Of a DNA stretch of 64,000 nt, positions 41,790-54,057 are shown piece after piece (within the stretch, counting starts at the first letter, position 1; every line of letters starts with the position of its first letter). A program made the position numbers and the translations under genes. The DNA lies in NCBI GenBank assembly GCA_013407085.1, contig JACCGJ010010186.1, positions 40,480 through 104,479 of the forward strand. Reading direction: 5' to 3'. Under the pieces are notes generated by a model that worked only from the letters and a program-made list of their open reading frames with translations, did not search any database and had not been told where the DNA came from. This stretch comes from Atriophallophorus winterbourni. Taxonomy: Eukaryota > Platyhelminthes > Trematoda > Plagiorchiida > Microphallidae.

Positions 41790-42135
41790 ATTCACCAAAC
41801 CTAATCTTATTATCTCCATCTGATCATGGCGAACGCCAGTACCGGTTATTGTGTGTAATTTCTGGAGATGTAAGCAACACAACGCTGTGGTTATTTATAA
41901 TCGGCTAAAGCGCTTGACTGTGAATCCCTATGTGATTATGTGTTTTGTATATCATCTTCGTTGTGCGAATGGTATTAAACAGTGACTTGAAAGTCCACTT
42001 TTGTCTAACACTTATTTCTACTGATACAGGGTCACTACAATCAATCTTACTTGTTCAAACTGCTGAAGGCAAACAGCTATAAAACGGCTGTGGCGTGTAA
42101 GTTCTGTGGATGTAAGACACAATATCTTATTTATT
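41790..42135 (+). repeat. Retrozyme dimer, subfamily B (period ~242 bp)
   Basis: TGTAAG..ACAC blocks at 41869 and 42111 are 242 bp apart. The first ribozyme has CUGAUCA (G8 changed), a perfect five-pair stem II UGGCG/CGCCA, and a 7-pair outer stem I (AUCUCCA/UGGAGAU) closing the structure. The second is more decayed. Confidence 0.6.
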
Positions 42136-42139
42136 TTGT

Positions 42140-43615
42140 AGATAATCTAGCGGTTGTAATAAACGCGTTATCTTGATATTTCTTCAAATGTTTTGGACGC
42201 TATCGTGAAATTAGTTCTACAATATCATCCTGATTAAGTATAAACGTTAGTAGCATTTTATGTACTTGATGTATTTCAGATATCGAAGGTTCGGGGTATT
42301 AAAATATATCGTCGCCAATATGGTAAACTGTTAATAAGATACTGCAAAATCATCCTTTCTTAAAAAGATAGATTAGTTTTAATTTGAAGGTACACACAAT
42401 TTCCGAAGTTGCATTCAGAATATTCGCATAAACTAGCATCAAAATGCGAGATAATTAAGTCAAATTTTTCACAACAGCAATCGTGTTAGAACGAACATTT
42501 TATGTCAGTTGGCAAAAACTGAAACATTTGTGTGTTAGTAAAAAATAGCTAAAATAATACGAATAACTATCATCGCATCGGCTGAGAGCGAATTCTCGTC
42601 TTAAGTTCGTCCACACCGAAATATGGTTCGGCTTCTGTCGGTGACAAATGTACGATTTTCTCCGGGTCAACGATGCGTCTGCTCGTAGAAAATCTTGCCA
42701 GTGTTTGACCCATCTATCTTATTCTGATGAATCACCATATGTCGACGGAATATATGAACCTGAAAATGTTTGTATCCGAATTTTACTAGTTTAATTCAAT
42801 TGTGCATGCCGGCATGTGCTTGTACATATCTGATGTTTGAGAGAAACATAACTCAGAATAAAATTGTGATCTCTATATCTCAACATGAAAACAGAAGAGA
42901 TCCGTTTGACGTTATTAATCCTAAAAGGTTCTGAATGTTGTTTGCAATTCAAAATCTTCGCAGTAGTTTTAAATAGCATTGACATTTCGAACTCCGTGTT
43001 GAAAAACTGTTTTGCTTCGGAGTACGAACATTTGGAATTCTGCGATTAATGCCATTAATAACTAACTAACTAACTAACCATTAATAACTAAATGGTTTTC
43101 ATCATGTTCTTCGGACTGCATAACAAATGGTGACTGTTTCTCGCAAGAGTTGAAAATTTCAGAAAAACTTTATGGTTTAAACACTAATCCAAATTGAGAT
43201 GACATGCATTCATTTTGGTTAACACGCCTAACACAAATACCGTTTCATGAAATTGACTGTGCCAAGTAAACCATTGCATAATTCAGATTTGTTTGTGATC
43301 TAATTAATTAGCTTAGAATGTCTTACTTATAAAACGTAATTCTGTTAACCATTTTTTATTATTTACGGCTTAGTAAGTAGTAACTTGTTGCTGAGATTAT
43401 TTTTCTTTTGAATAACCAATTATAATGACCACCGATCAATTTTAATCCAGATTGTTCTACCCAAACTAGCGGTTATGTTACGATATGCGTCCATGCACGT
43501 CGCAAATTACCACAATATAAGACATTGCTGTGAACCCCGGGAGTATCCTAGTGAGGCTGTTTGCGTTAAATATAACAACAACGTCATCAGAACCTAGAGA
43601 AATAACAATGTTTTA
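42140..43615. other. AT-rich stretch without recognisable gene
   Basis: Contains a short (AACT)n run around 43058-43078 and no other structure I could support. Confidence 0.55.
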
Positions 43616-43619
43616 TTCA

Positions 43620-44000
43620 AACTAACCGTTCACGCACTTTTAGATCTTTGCAAACTTTCACTGACTTGCAGCAAGGTTTCCGTTGCCTTGAATGTTGTAT
43701 TAAACACTCCCATATACAAAGGCGAAACCCTGTCGGATGTATCTAACTACAGACCAGTTATATTGTTACCGGTAGTCTCAAAACTTCTCGAAACTGTTGT
43801 AGCAGATGAATCCATCAAACATATATAAGAAAATAAGCTTCTTCCCATCGCACATCACAGATTCAAGACAAGACACTCGGGCCTCATCAATCTACTCACA
43901 ACTCACTGATAATTGGACTCGATCCGTGGATAATGGATACATAATCCATGCTTGTTACTTGAATATGTCTAAAGCCTTTGGAGTGGGTGAATAATGGATA
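43620..44000 (+). mobile_element. CR1-B fragment
   Basis: Reads TPIYKGETLSDVSNYRPVI, LLPVVSKLLETVVADESIK, ENKLLPIAHHRFKTRHSGL and ACYLNMSKAFG in successive frames. This corresponds to RT motifs 2-A and matches the copy at 636-929. About 380 bp, truncated on both sides. Confidence 0.75.
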
Positions 44001-44569
44001 GTTCATAAAATATTCACAAATTTGACAGCTATATAAAACTTTCCTTGCGTCAATAAATTAATCTTGTATGATGGACTGAGCGGTAATTTTGACCTCTGAA
44101 CAATCCCATATTGCATGAATATGCAATACAACAGTTCTTTTCTAGTTTAATAGGAAAGTGTATTGTCCATTTGTAGTTCTAGTATGCTTCATAATCGCCA
44201 AAGATATTCTTGGAGCTAGAAGTCTTATCATTCGTTGTTGGATGTCATAGACCGAGCAAAATCTTTGCATGCTAAATTGGGCTGGACATGCTTAGTATTG
44301 TTAAGCCCGAATGCAAGCTTGCAGCAGAGAACGCTTTCAGAATTTACACATCGCGATGAGGGTGTTGCGGTTCTGGAGCTAGCAACTCGAAATTACATGC
44401 TCTGTTATTGTGAGAAAAACAGGTTAGAGTTTGGGATAAAAACAATGCTAGTTTTCTTAACGAAAATTTAAACTGATATCTGTTTAAGCTTAATCGTCTA
44501 GCGGATGACTGTTTTTTGTAACTGTTGGCCGAATCTTACTAAACCTTGGAAATGAACTCCTAATGTTTC

Positions 44570-44900
44570 GCTACATTCAGATCGTCTGACTGAGCCATGA
44601 CAACGAACCTTCGTCGATCTAGCTATGCACTCTACTACGTGCAAGTTTTTTTCTTAGCTTTGTCTACCTCAGCAAGCCACTTCTCCTAGAGACTAAACTG
44701 CACCATATTTGAATTTTTGCTGTGCTATAAATACACACCCTCTCCATGGCCACACACTGGACATTGAACTTCTGCTCAAACTACCATTCCTCCTTTATTT
44801 TTTCCTGACTGTTGGGTTAAAAACAACGCACCGATTGATAGAAAGCAACGACTGTCATTATTAGATCATCCACATCACCATATAAGTAACAGTATAACAA
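44570..44900 (-). repeat. Unclassified interspersed repeat (family C), copy 2
   Basis: Inverse of 33850-34200 with scattered substitutions; see that entry for shared blocks. Confidence 0.5.
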
Positions 44901-45159
44901 ATGTATAATTTTTAAACCGTATCAGTGACTTTGTTAAACTAACTGATTCCAAAATAAATCCACAAATCGGAGGTATTTCTATCTAATAGATATGTGTTTG
45001 CGGTACCGTTTAAATACTTTGGGTTCTGTGTTCCAGTATTTTATTCATAAGTTTGTTCACAAGTGATATGCGTGTTAAAAATTATGCATCACAAAACCGA
45101 CAAAAATGTACAACGGGTTGGATGGTAAAAAATTATCAGAAAGTATTGTTATAGAGTAA

Positions 45160-45735
45160 TAACTTATGTGATGCATACTTGTCCATATGAACGTCTAGTG
45201 ATATTTTTAAAGCGTCAATGGTTTCGGATTGTACCATGTGAGTTGGTAAACTATTCCACTACTGCACATTAAGGACAGGAAGTGCGTAGTTGTGGCAGAA
45301 CAAACTGCTATGCTCTTGGTAGAGTTTACACTGATGAGTGATGAGTGAAATCGCGTTGGCTGTTGCACATGTTTGTGAAGTGGTGCGCAAGTCATTATTT
45401 TGAAATATTTATCATCTGTAATGTTTTTAGTTAGTGTAGGTACATTGAAATCGCTAAGCAAGTGTGAATGCGAGTTGGGAAGCTTCAACATATTGTATTA
45501 GATAGAATAGTTTCAGTGGTAGTTAATCAAGAATGGTGATGATAAAACAATGCTAAGTGGTACCGACAGCTATCAAGCAAATCAATACATCTGGGACATT
45601 TAGCTCAAACTGGGCTCACCATGAACGATAGCAGCTTATGATTCGTGTTGCTTTAAAGACAGCGCTGTGTATTCAGTGAGATTACTGCAAATTAGCGTTA
45701 AATCTTCGTTTTTTGTCTCTCGGTAATAAACGCCT
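45160..45735 (-). mobile_element. Internally deleted CR1-A2 copy
   Basis: Minus-strand order: ORF1 piece TKNEDLTLICSNLTEY (45650-45725), AAIVHGEPS (45620), then after a jump SHSHLLSDFNV and HVQQPTRFHSS of the endonuclease (45340-45490), then directly the 3' terminal part of ORF2 (45180-45330). ORF1 middle, endonuclease start and the whole RT are missing. Confidence 0.7.
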
Positions 45736-45950
45736 TTGACCAGTCGGATTCGCTTGTGTTGCGGGATTAGTAAGGGAACGCGATTAACGTTGGACTGGTT
45801 GACCTCAGGGATGAATCGAGATAAAATCGATGTGCGGGCGTGTAATGCGTGTAACGTTGTTATTGTTTGACGTAACAATGTAACAATGGGCCAGATATGC
45901 GCCAGTTGCGACAAGTTGGTCCGAAATCACGTGAAGCAATGACTACCCAC
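45736..45950 (+). mobile_element. Inverted 5' segment of the CR1-A2 copy (PHD finger)
   Basis: Plus strand reads RACNACNVVIV, stop, RNNVTMGQICASCDKLVRNH: a Cys-x2-Cys, Cys-x2-Cys, His array like the CR1 ORF1 PHD finger at 63735 and 61290. It lies next to the minus-strand ORF1 piece but in opposite orientation. Confidence 0.5.
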
Positions 45951-45959
45951 CTGTCTATC

Positions 45960-48530
45960 TACCCCCACCCCCTACAATATTCTCAAATATATACCGCGTA
46001 ATTCGAATACACAGCGTCGTTGATTCTCATTTCTATTCGTTGGCTGGTAGTTTCAATTAATTGAGTACAATACAATTCATTACAATTAGAGTCGCGATCA
46101 GCAAATGTAATTCAAATTTTGACAATAATAAGTTTGGAAAATAATCATTTTGTGGCAAGTTACATTCTGGTTTTACTTGTGATAGAAATGTGGTAAAGTT
46201 GGACATATTCCGTCAATTTGTCGAAGTTCTAAGTCATGTTATGTGCATAATAATGATACAGAAGTCGTCAATGTAGAAAATCATATGACCTCATAATCTT
46301 AATCAGTCTTACCATCCATTTTTTCATGTTCGAAAACGTATATTCAGTCGTTGTAAATCGAAAAAATTTATACTTGGCGAAGGATGTGTGGAATCATTAA
46401 TTTCATTGAAATACTTGAAACGATTTGCCCCTGATGCTCAAATTCATCAATCTGACTTTTCGGTTCATGGTGTTCCTGGGATTATGTAACTGTCGACAGA
46501 GTTTGTTTTATTCCAGCCAGATGGGTCAATACACAGCCTGTTGGGTGTTCATTCATTATAATGAAATCTGGTCCACCTATCTTAGGTTTAAAGGAGGTGA
46601 AATTACTCGATATTGACTTTTCATTTTTGTATACAAGTTCATCATCAGAATATGACTCCCCTGTAATAAAAGATCTAATTCGTTAGTGTGCATCGCTTTC
46701 AGGTGCCATGAAAATTAAACCTATCCATTTGGAAATAACCGGTGATCCTATATTTTCGAAACGTCGCCTGATTGCATATGTTTTAACGGAACCTTCTAAT
46801 CTTTTTGGTATCGTTTTCATTTTAGTACATATACCATCGATGTAAGTAACAAATTTGCAGGCAAATAATTAAGTCAAGTTTTCATGGTTTGCATTCCTGT
46901 GTTGAAAATCCATTCTATCGCAACAAGAAATAACTCCTAAAAATGGAAAGTGCACCAATCAAGCACCAATAATCCAATAATTCTGCAGACATTCAACATG
47001 ATTGCTAAATTTGTAAAAGTGTAAGCCTTGTCGTGCGACTTGGCGAAAAATCTTAGTTTTAAAAATATAACTTTAGATTACTTCAGCTTATTATAAGCTA
47101 CTGTGAATTAATATCTGTGACTACATAACCCTGTATAACGTACCGAATACATTGTAATTGATAGATACCGTGTGTATATTATTAGACGATAATATAGATG
47201 TCAAAACAATCAGGCTGTATTTGCTCGTGCAATTTTCACTTAAAGCATTATTTGCAATTTGGTATGCCACAAGAGCATGTATTGTTATAAGAATTCTTGC
47301 ATTGAATAAGAAAAGCAATTAGCCGTCAGTATATAATCGAAAACGAAAGTACACGAACAACTGATTCAGCCCGCTAGAACCAAGAATGCGCACCAAAAAG
47401 GTGCGTATTGTTGTAAAAAAATAATAGACAGCAATAAAAGGAAATCAATATAGCGACTGTTACATAAGTTTCATGCTAGAGCGCCGGAGTGTGTCGGCAA
47501 GGATTGAGTATTGACGATCAACCTGTGTGGTTGAACAACAAGGAAAGACAACATTCTATTCTCTCAAAATGTTCGCTTAATTTGTTCATCGCGTCTGCGT
47601 AAACATCAGTCGAAATAACAAATAATATACAACCTAAGAATTCATGTATTTTGTACGCGTTAATTGCAAGTGGATCAACACTAATGGTTGAGAAAACCGC
47701 TGGTCCAAATTCCTGCTTTTTTGATAATGTCGCAGCTAAAATAAATTAGTGTTAAGCATGTGGGTATAGCCGAGATAGGAACAGAAGTTTTCGATTTGGA
47801 TATTAGTGAGTAGACGTCCGAGTATTGCCTCAAATGATTGTGTCGTATTTTAATTTTTTTATTTTTTGCATAATAGATGAGTTGCATGTTTAAATGTTTA
47901 AATGTTTTCGCTTTCAAACTTCACATGTATTCCATTTGTAGAAATCAAACATTTGAATAATTGACTTTGAAATATATAATAAATCGATTAAAATAACAAC
48001 AACAATATATCATAGCCTGAATTTCAAAAGACAGCAACAAATATAGAGAGATAGATAGGGAATGGTGAGACTTAAGCAGATACATTTAGGTCACAGACCG
48101 AATGTTGTTACTGCTTACTTCGGATACTAAGTGACACGGTTCTATCGATAATCTCCACTGTTGTTTGCATCATGCACCTGGTTTAACCATATTATTATGA
48201 AATTTATGATAGGATTGTTCAACCAGATTCTCGTTCTCTTTTGACCCCACTCTATGAGAACGAACAAGAATTTTCATATGGTTCTATAAACTAAGCTGAT
48301 GAGAATCATTGTCCTTACACCGATTGACTGACCGCTCAGTCCTTTTTGTAGAAACACCAAGCTACAGACGCTCGTCTACAAATAGATGCTGCATCTAAAA
48401 TACTGTATTTTGGATTGGATGGATACGCTGTAAATATAAAAGTCACATAAAAGCGCCAGTTTTATGATTCAGAATCTAGCAGATATGAGCTACAACAATA
48501 GTCCCTAAGAAATATTACTTTTTCTCGCAC
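45960..48530. other. AT-rich stretch without recognisable gene
   Basis: Open frames at 46425-46616, 47121-47318 and 47681-47917 carry no motif I know. No RNA gene or repeat seen. Confidence 0.5.
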
Positions 48531-49254
48531 ATTTGGGGTCAGCTAGTTGGCAATCTCATAGAAGACTTCAAAGTTATCATTGGAATAATTACTCTCAAAT
48601 TCGATTATTTTTCAGCCTATTTGGAATTTTGGAACACACAATTGCTAACGAAGTGTTGACGATTGAAAACCTTTCCCATAGCCATCTACTAGATGATAAT
48701 GACCATGCTGTTCCGACTTCCACGTTTGTCTCCTTAATGGACTATTTCAATAAACGTCGGCAAAATTCAGTTGTGGTAATAAACACGAATTGTTTCACTT
48801 ACTCATTTCAGCCATCCTATGTGATTTCCTCATGTTGGACAACATCGATCCTGCATTGGCGACGATCTTGGCTCTATGACATGAACTGGTACATCCTCCT
48901 AGTTACAAAATGCCGTTTCGTCAAAAAAACATAAAATTCTTCTGCCTCCAAACAATTAAATGCATAGCACATCTAAATTAATCATTTCGGTGCTACCAGA
49001 CAAAATAATATCGAAATGACATGCGAATTTATTGGTTATTAGGATATTATTCACATATCTTATCCGTCAAGAAAAATGACAATGATGAATGCATAACTCA
49101 AAACAATTGCTATATTTCGTGAACCAGAAATGCGTAGCTAAACTAAGTATTTTAAGAATCAAAAATCAGAGAAGCATAGTTAAACCTAATATTTCATTCA
49201 TAGTCAGTACAAATCTTCTCTTATTTTCTGCACGAGAAGCTGCAAACTTGTTGT

Positions 49255-50560
49255 TTATATGTACGGTGAAATTTTGAAGTTTGTGTATCATGAGAACACA
49301 TGCGATCACGTAATGATAAGCTTTGAAGCGGTACTGCGGTTTTACAGACCTACTGATCGCCTTAGACGAAAGTTTAGGCTTGTAGACTGGGGTTTTCGTC
49401 TACAGACTTCAAAATCTTTACTTAAGTTCTCTAACGATTTTAATGTAAGTGAAAACTAGGATAGAATTTGTAAGTATCTTAAGGAGTTACAAGACAAGCA
49501 CGCTCCGCTGCAAGTCGTGAAAAAGCATCATAGGCCGCCCTGGTGGACTCCTCGAGTTCGTCGGTCTACCCGTAAACGAGATCGTTTATGGTGGCAATAT
49601 AGACTATCTCTCACTTCTGGTTCTTGGGTCCGATACAAAACCGCTCGGAACGCTTGTGTTAAAATACAGCGTATTCTCAAACAGGAGTTTAAGTTATCCT
49701 AAGCTAGGGATGCTAAATCCAATCCCAAAAGATTTTATAGCTACGCTTAATCAAAAGGGAATATCAGGGAAAACATTGGAGATGTAAATCTGGAGGACGG
49801 AAAATTAGCCTATACCGTCCTGTTTAAGGCGACTGCCTTCTCTAGGTTCTTCAGTGGCGTTCAGAGACGTGATAATTCTTTAAATGCTCCGTCTAGCTTG
49901 TTCAATCTATTACCTTGCGCTCCTGCACTAGATGAGTTATCCTTCATGGAATCCGAGGTGAATGAAGCACTTATCCATGTTCGCGTCAACAAAGCTGAGG
50001 GACCAGATGGTATCCACTCGATTATGCTTAAGAATCTTGCTTCAGTGCTTCCAGAACCCTTATGCAAGCTTTTTAATTCATGCTTGAACATGGGAGTGGT
50101 TTCTATTGAGTGGAAAGAATCTATAATCGTGCCAATACACAAGGGTGGTTGCAGCTCAAATGTTGGGAACCATAGACATGTCAGCCTGACTAGCATCGTC
50201 TCGAAAATAATGGAAAAACTGCTGCGTGACAAAATCTGTCAGCATCTCTGTCGGCATTCTCTACTGATTGTAACTCAGATTGGATACCCGTTAATAGCAG
50301 ACTGTGCGCAGCGAGATTTCAGGGTTACAGCAGAGTAAACAAGCTTAGATTCGCAAAGAAGTATCACTATTCGATAAAGTCCACTCGCATGTGACAAAGC
50401 ATATCCGTAGTATGCATAATATGCTGTATGAAGACCAGATTCGCATTTTAAATATAGCCTCCGTTACTTATCATTTTCAGCTCGGTGACATGGTACTTAA
50501 CCTCAGGATCATGAACAACGGCTTCTCCACACTGCAACTGGTTATTTGTTTGCCTTAAAA
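49255..50560 (+). mobile_element. CR1-type element with deleted RT core (family CR1-D)
   Basis: Starts in the endonuclease end (ENTCDHVMISFEAVLRF, usual SDH), linker PPWWTPRVRRSTRKRDRLWW (49517-49702), RT N-terminus VNKAEGPDGIHSIMLKNL and VPIHKGGCSSNVGNHRHVSL (49898-50338), then near 50290-50350 it jumps to the C-terminal SLFDKVHSHVTKHIRSMHN and LNIASVTYHF. The SKAFD, PQGS and YADD region is absent. Confidence 0.75.
49898..50338 (+). pseudogene. CR1-D RT N-terminal fragment
   Basis: 146 codons covering RT motifs 0-2 only: AEGPDGIHSIMLKNL and IIVPIHKGGCSSN, with SLTSIVSKIMEKLL. Confidence 0.75.
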
Positions 50561-51240
50561 GAACTCACATCTAAATGAATGAGCTCAAACTGTTACAACA
50601 TCAAAACAGACTTGAATGACGTCATTCGATTTCTTCTTCATAGTTTGCAATCTGAGACTTCTTTTCCATGCACACGTTAGAAATCCATCTTTTTCACATT
50701 ACAAAGGTTTTCTATAATCCTACTGTCATGCAATATCCCATTTCCAAGTATCATATACCCATGAACACTGCTTCTTAATTTTTCTATGACCAATAAAGCA
50801 AATTTACGCTTGCTCTTTTTCTTTCATTTGTTCCATTTGCAATTTTTGTTAAAACCAAATTAATTGGAACAATGGAACAATGGTTTATTGCAGTAAAAAA
50901 GCGTACAAGCTCAAAATAACCGCAGGATGGTATGGTGTTTAATAAAGCAAGCAAAAGTGAAAAATATGAAGCGAGTGTCATAAGAGGATAATAGAGCAAT
51001 AGTTTTTGTGGCGTAAAAGCATAGCTTAAAAAACCACAGGGTGTTATATACAGTGCGGTGAAAATAAAACAGGGAGTATCATCTAGTACGGGGGCGGGAA
51101 GGCCATATAGCGGGCCACACTCGCTTGGAAATTGCGTCTTCCCGAATTTGCGAGGCGGTAGCAGGGGAAACGGAGGCATCGTGGTTGCGTTGACCTGTAA
51201 ACAAGTGAAACAGAAAGTTAAATGGAGTACGTGCTAGGCA

Positions 51241-51927
51241 TCAAGGGATTTTGTAATGGAGTTCTTGGAGGAAGGAGTCGATTTTGTGTTTAAACACGGT
51301 TAAGGAAGGAGCCGATACCACATCCTCTGGTAATTTGTTCCAAAGAGCACAAACACGCACAGAGAAAAAGTACTTTCGGCAGTTGATACGGGACTGTTTC
51401 AAGCAAAGTCTGTGGGAGTGACCGCGCAAATGCATTGTCTCGGTATTGCGGGAGAATAGGGAAAAGCACGGGTGGGTTGGTGAGGACATGATCTGATAGA
51501 GATAGATAAGATCACCACGGGTCCGGCGATACTGCACAGAAAACATTTTCAATATTTCCAATCGTTGGGAATATGGAATGAAGAACAATCCTCTGACAAG
51601 TTTCGTCGCACGCCGTTGAGGTGCCTCCAACAACTTTTGGTCTTTGATCAACCATGGGCTCCAGGCCTGGATAGCATATTCCAAATGTGGCCGAAGAAAC
51701 GCTTTCAAAAGAATAGGAAAACATCGTGGCTCAAAGTGATTGAATGCTCTGCGCAGGAGACCCAACATACTATTGGCAGTGTAGGCCATTTTTCTACAGG
51801 TGGCTGAGACGGATAACCTAGACTCAACAATGATTCCCAAGTCACGTTCAGCGTTGCTAACCTGGAGCGACTGACTACCAAGATGATATATGGAGTACTG
51901 CCAGCGCGAGTAGAAAGGACACGGCAT
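51241..51927 (-). pseudogene. CR1-A1 copy 1, RT thumb and C-terminal domain
   Basis: LQVSNAERDLGIIVESRLSV, HLEYAIQAWSPWLIKDQKLL, RATKLVRGLFFIPYSQRLE and NCRKYFFSVRVCALWNKLP; ends normally near HYKIP, so the C-terminus is complete. Confidence 0.85.
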
Positions 51928-51948
51928 TTCGATACGTTAAAGGGGAGA

Positions 51949-52188
51949 TTATTTGTGGAGTGTGTTGAGGTCCGCTTGCAGTAGATCCATGTCAGCACGG
52001 CTGTAAATCGTTCGCCATATTTTGACATCATCTGCATACAGCAAGACAGAGGAATGAAGGGAATGTGTCAAATCGTCCACAAAGATGAGGAAAAGATTCG
52101 GTCGTAAAACAGAACCCTGCGGAACGCCACTAGGGGTGGCAAATAGGGTTGAGAGAGAGCCGTTAACACACACGTGCCGATCGTTCAT
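51949..52188 (-). pseudogene. CR1-A1 copy 1, RT catalytic piece
   Basis: SGVPQGSVLRPNLFLIFVDD and the intact YADDVKIWR box. Frame lost on both sides. Confidence 0.85.
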
Positions 52189-52642
52189 GGAGGTAACTTT
52201 TTAACCAGGACAAGAGCTTGCCGGAAATTCCCAGCGAAACAAGTTTCTGCAGAAGTATCCGGTGGTCGACTCTGTCAAAGGCCTTGGAGAAATCCAAATA
52301 AATCACATGGACTTCCCGACCTTTATCGACTGCGGTCGTCCACTGATCGCGAGCAAGCATAAGATTTGTAAGGCACGATCTACGACGGCGGAAGCCATGT
52401 TGATTATCGGATAACAGTTTAAATGTGTCAACGTGATGCCGTAATGCGTCCACAATAATAGATTCCATTATTTTGGATACCACGGACAATAGGGTGATGG
52501 GGCGATAGTTGCTGACATCGGAGCGTGAACCACCTTGTAGATAGGAGAAATGGATCCACACCTCCACTGGACGGGAACACAACCAAGAGAAAAAAGATGC
52601 TGAAAAAGGTCCGTCAAAGGGTAGCATAAAGAAGCAGCACAT
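52163..52642 (-). pseudogene. CR1-A1 copy 1, RT fingers/palm piece
   Basis: NYRPITLLSVVSKIMESI, HGFRRRRSCLTNLML and VIYLDFSKAFDRVDHR; the first 35 residues are read from a shifted frame. Confidence 0.85.
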
Positions 52643-53625
52643 TCGCGCAGAACTCTAGGGTGAAGCGTATCAGGACAAGCAGAACTAGAAGGGCGCAGGG
52701 ATATGAGCTTGCCGAAAATAGCGGCAGGTGTAAAAGTGATGTCTGAAAGTTCGAAAAGTGATGGGGTCGGGTGGAGAGGTACGGAAACCGATGTACTGGA
52801 GGGCTCAAAAATCGAGGCATAGTAAAGCCGTAGTGTTTCTGCTGCTTCACTGGCTGTCTGGGTAGGGCCCAACGGTGTTTCTAAAGTTGTAATGCCAGGT
52901 TTGGTATGACTTAAACGATTTACAAAGCTAAAGAGCCGTTTTGGGTTATCAGCAAAGGCACAAGAAAGTTTGTACTGGTGTTTCAAACGATCTTCGCGGA
53001 TGAGAGCCGTGGATTGGTTTCGATACATTCGATAGCGTTCCCACTGTCGATAGGAAGGGGAGTGGACATAAATGGTCCATTCTCTATTCCGCTCGCTAAT
53101 GAATTTTCGAGTGCGGCTACGTAGTGGAGTTCTCCTGTGCTTCCGTAGTGGAACAGCTTTAGTTACCGTGCATGAAGCAGTTAGTTGTAGTAGTCGGGAG
53201 GAAAAACTCAACCATGCATCGTCAGCTGATAGGTCGGTACTGAAATGCCAGTCCTGATTCAGAATAAGAGTGTTTAACCTGTTGTAGTCGGTCCACCTCC
53301 GTGTGAACACTGAGCTATCTGCAATCTTGTCAGCCCAGTAGACTAGCTGGAAATGTAAGAATACATGATCACTGCGCCCAAGCGGTGCACGACGTTCGAC
53401 ATATTCAATCATCAGTTCATCGTCTGTCAAAATTAGATCCAGTAAAGATGGCGTATCATTAGAACGGAAACGGGTGGGTTCAGTGGAATGGTTGAACAAT
53501 GGGTGTGTGTGGAACAGATCTAGTAACTTTGCACAGAAATGACCATCTGGATAAGGACGATCGAACAAATTTGGAAGATTAAAGTCCCCCATGATGAGAA
53601 CATGTGTGTGTCTGAAGGAGTACAC
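52468..53625 (-). pseudogene. CR1-A1 copy 1, endonuclease end, linker and RT start (385 codons)
   Basis: LIMGDFNLPNLF (residues ~10-21), EPTRFRSNDTPSLLDLILTD (~49-68), GRSDHVFLHFQLVYW (~82-96), linker RSRTRKFISERNREW (~175), SSSACPDTLHPRVLRECA (~315), then the frame is lost at SPIYKV. The catalytic Asp-His of the nuclease is intact. Confidence 0.85.
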
Positions 53626-54028
53626 GATTCAGGTAACTTAGCAATTGTTCATCGTCTTGGTTAGAATTACTCGGGGGGCGATAAATAACTACAACTATGA
53701 TTGATTCAAAACTGGAAAGCTGTAAAGTGCAACTTAAAGTATCAGAGGATTGCATGACAGAAGTAAAAAGTTCAGTACAGTGAATAGAGGAATTGACGTA
53801 AAGGGCTACGCCACCACCAGGCGATGGTCTATCGGATCGAAAAACGTTCATGTTCGGGATATGAATTTCATTGTCAAGATGGCGTTCATTCAACCAAGTT
53901 TCAGTTAGTGCAATAATATCATAAGGACAGGTGGAAACATGGAACGTTAGTTCATTGAGTTTGCTCAACAGACCTTGAGTGTTTGTATAAGCACATTTTA
54001 GGTATTTGCGGTGAATAAGACCAGACAT
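53579..54028 (-). pseudogene. CR1-A1 copy 1, endonuclease N-terminal half
   Basis: YTNTQGLLSKLNELTFHV, YDIIALTETWLNERHL (catalytic Glu), SDRPSPGGGVALYV and VVIYRPPSN. The break at 53579 falls just before GDFN. The same break position occurs in copy 2 (59545). Confidence 0.85.
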
Positions 54029-54057
54029 TGCGTTTTGGCCGGCCAGAGTAGGGCCGG

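Noticed and set aside
48533..48934. 133-codon plus-strand frame just upstream of CR1-D
   Set aside because: I tried to read it as the CR1-D endonuclease but found neither the ETW nor the GDFN motif in order; composition alone is not enough.
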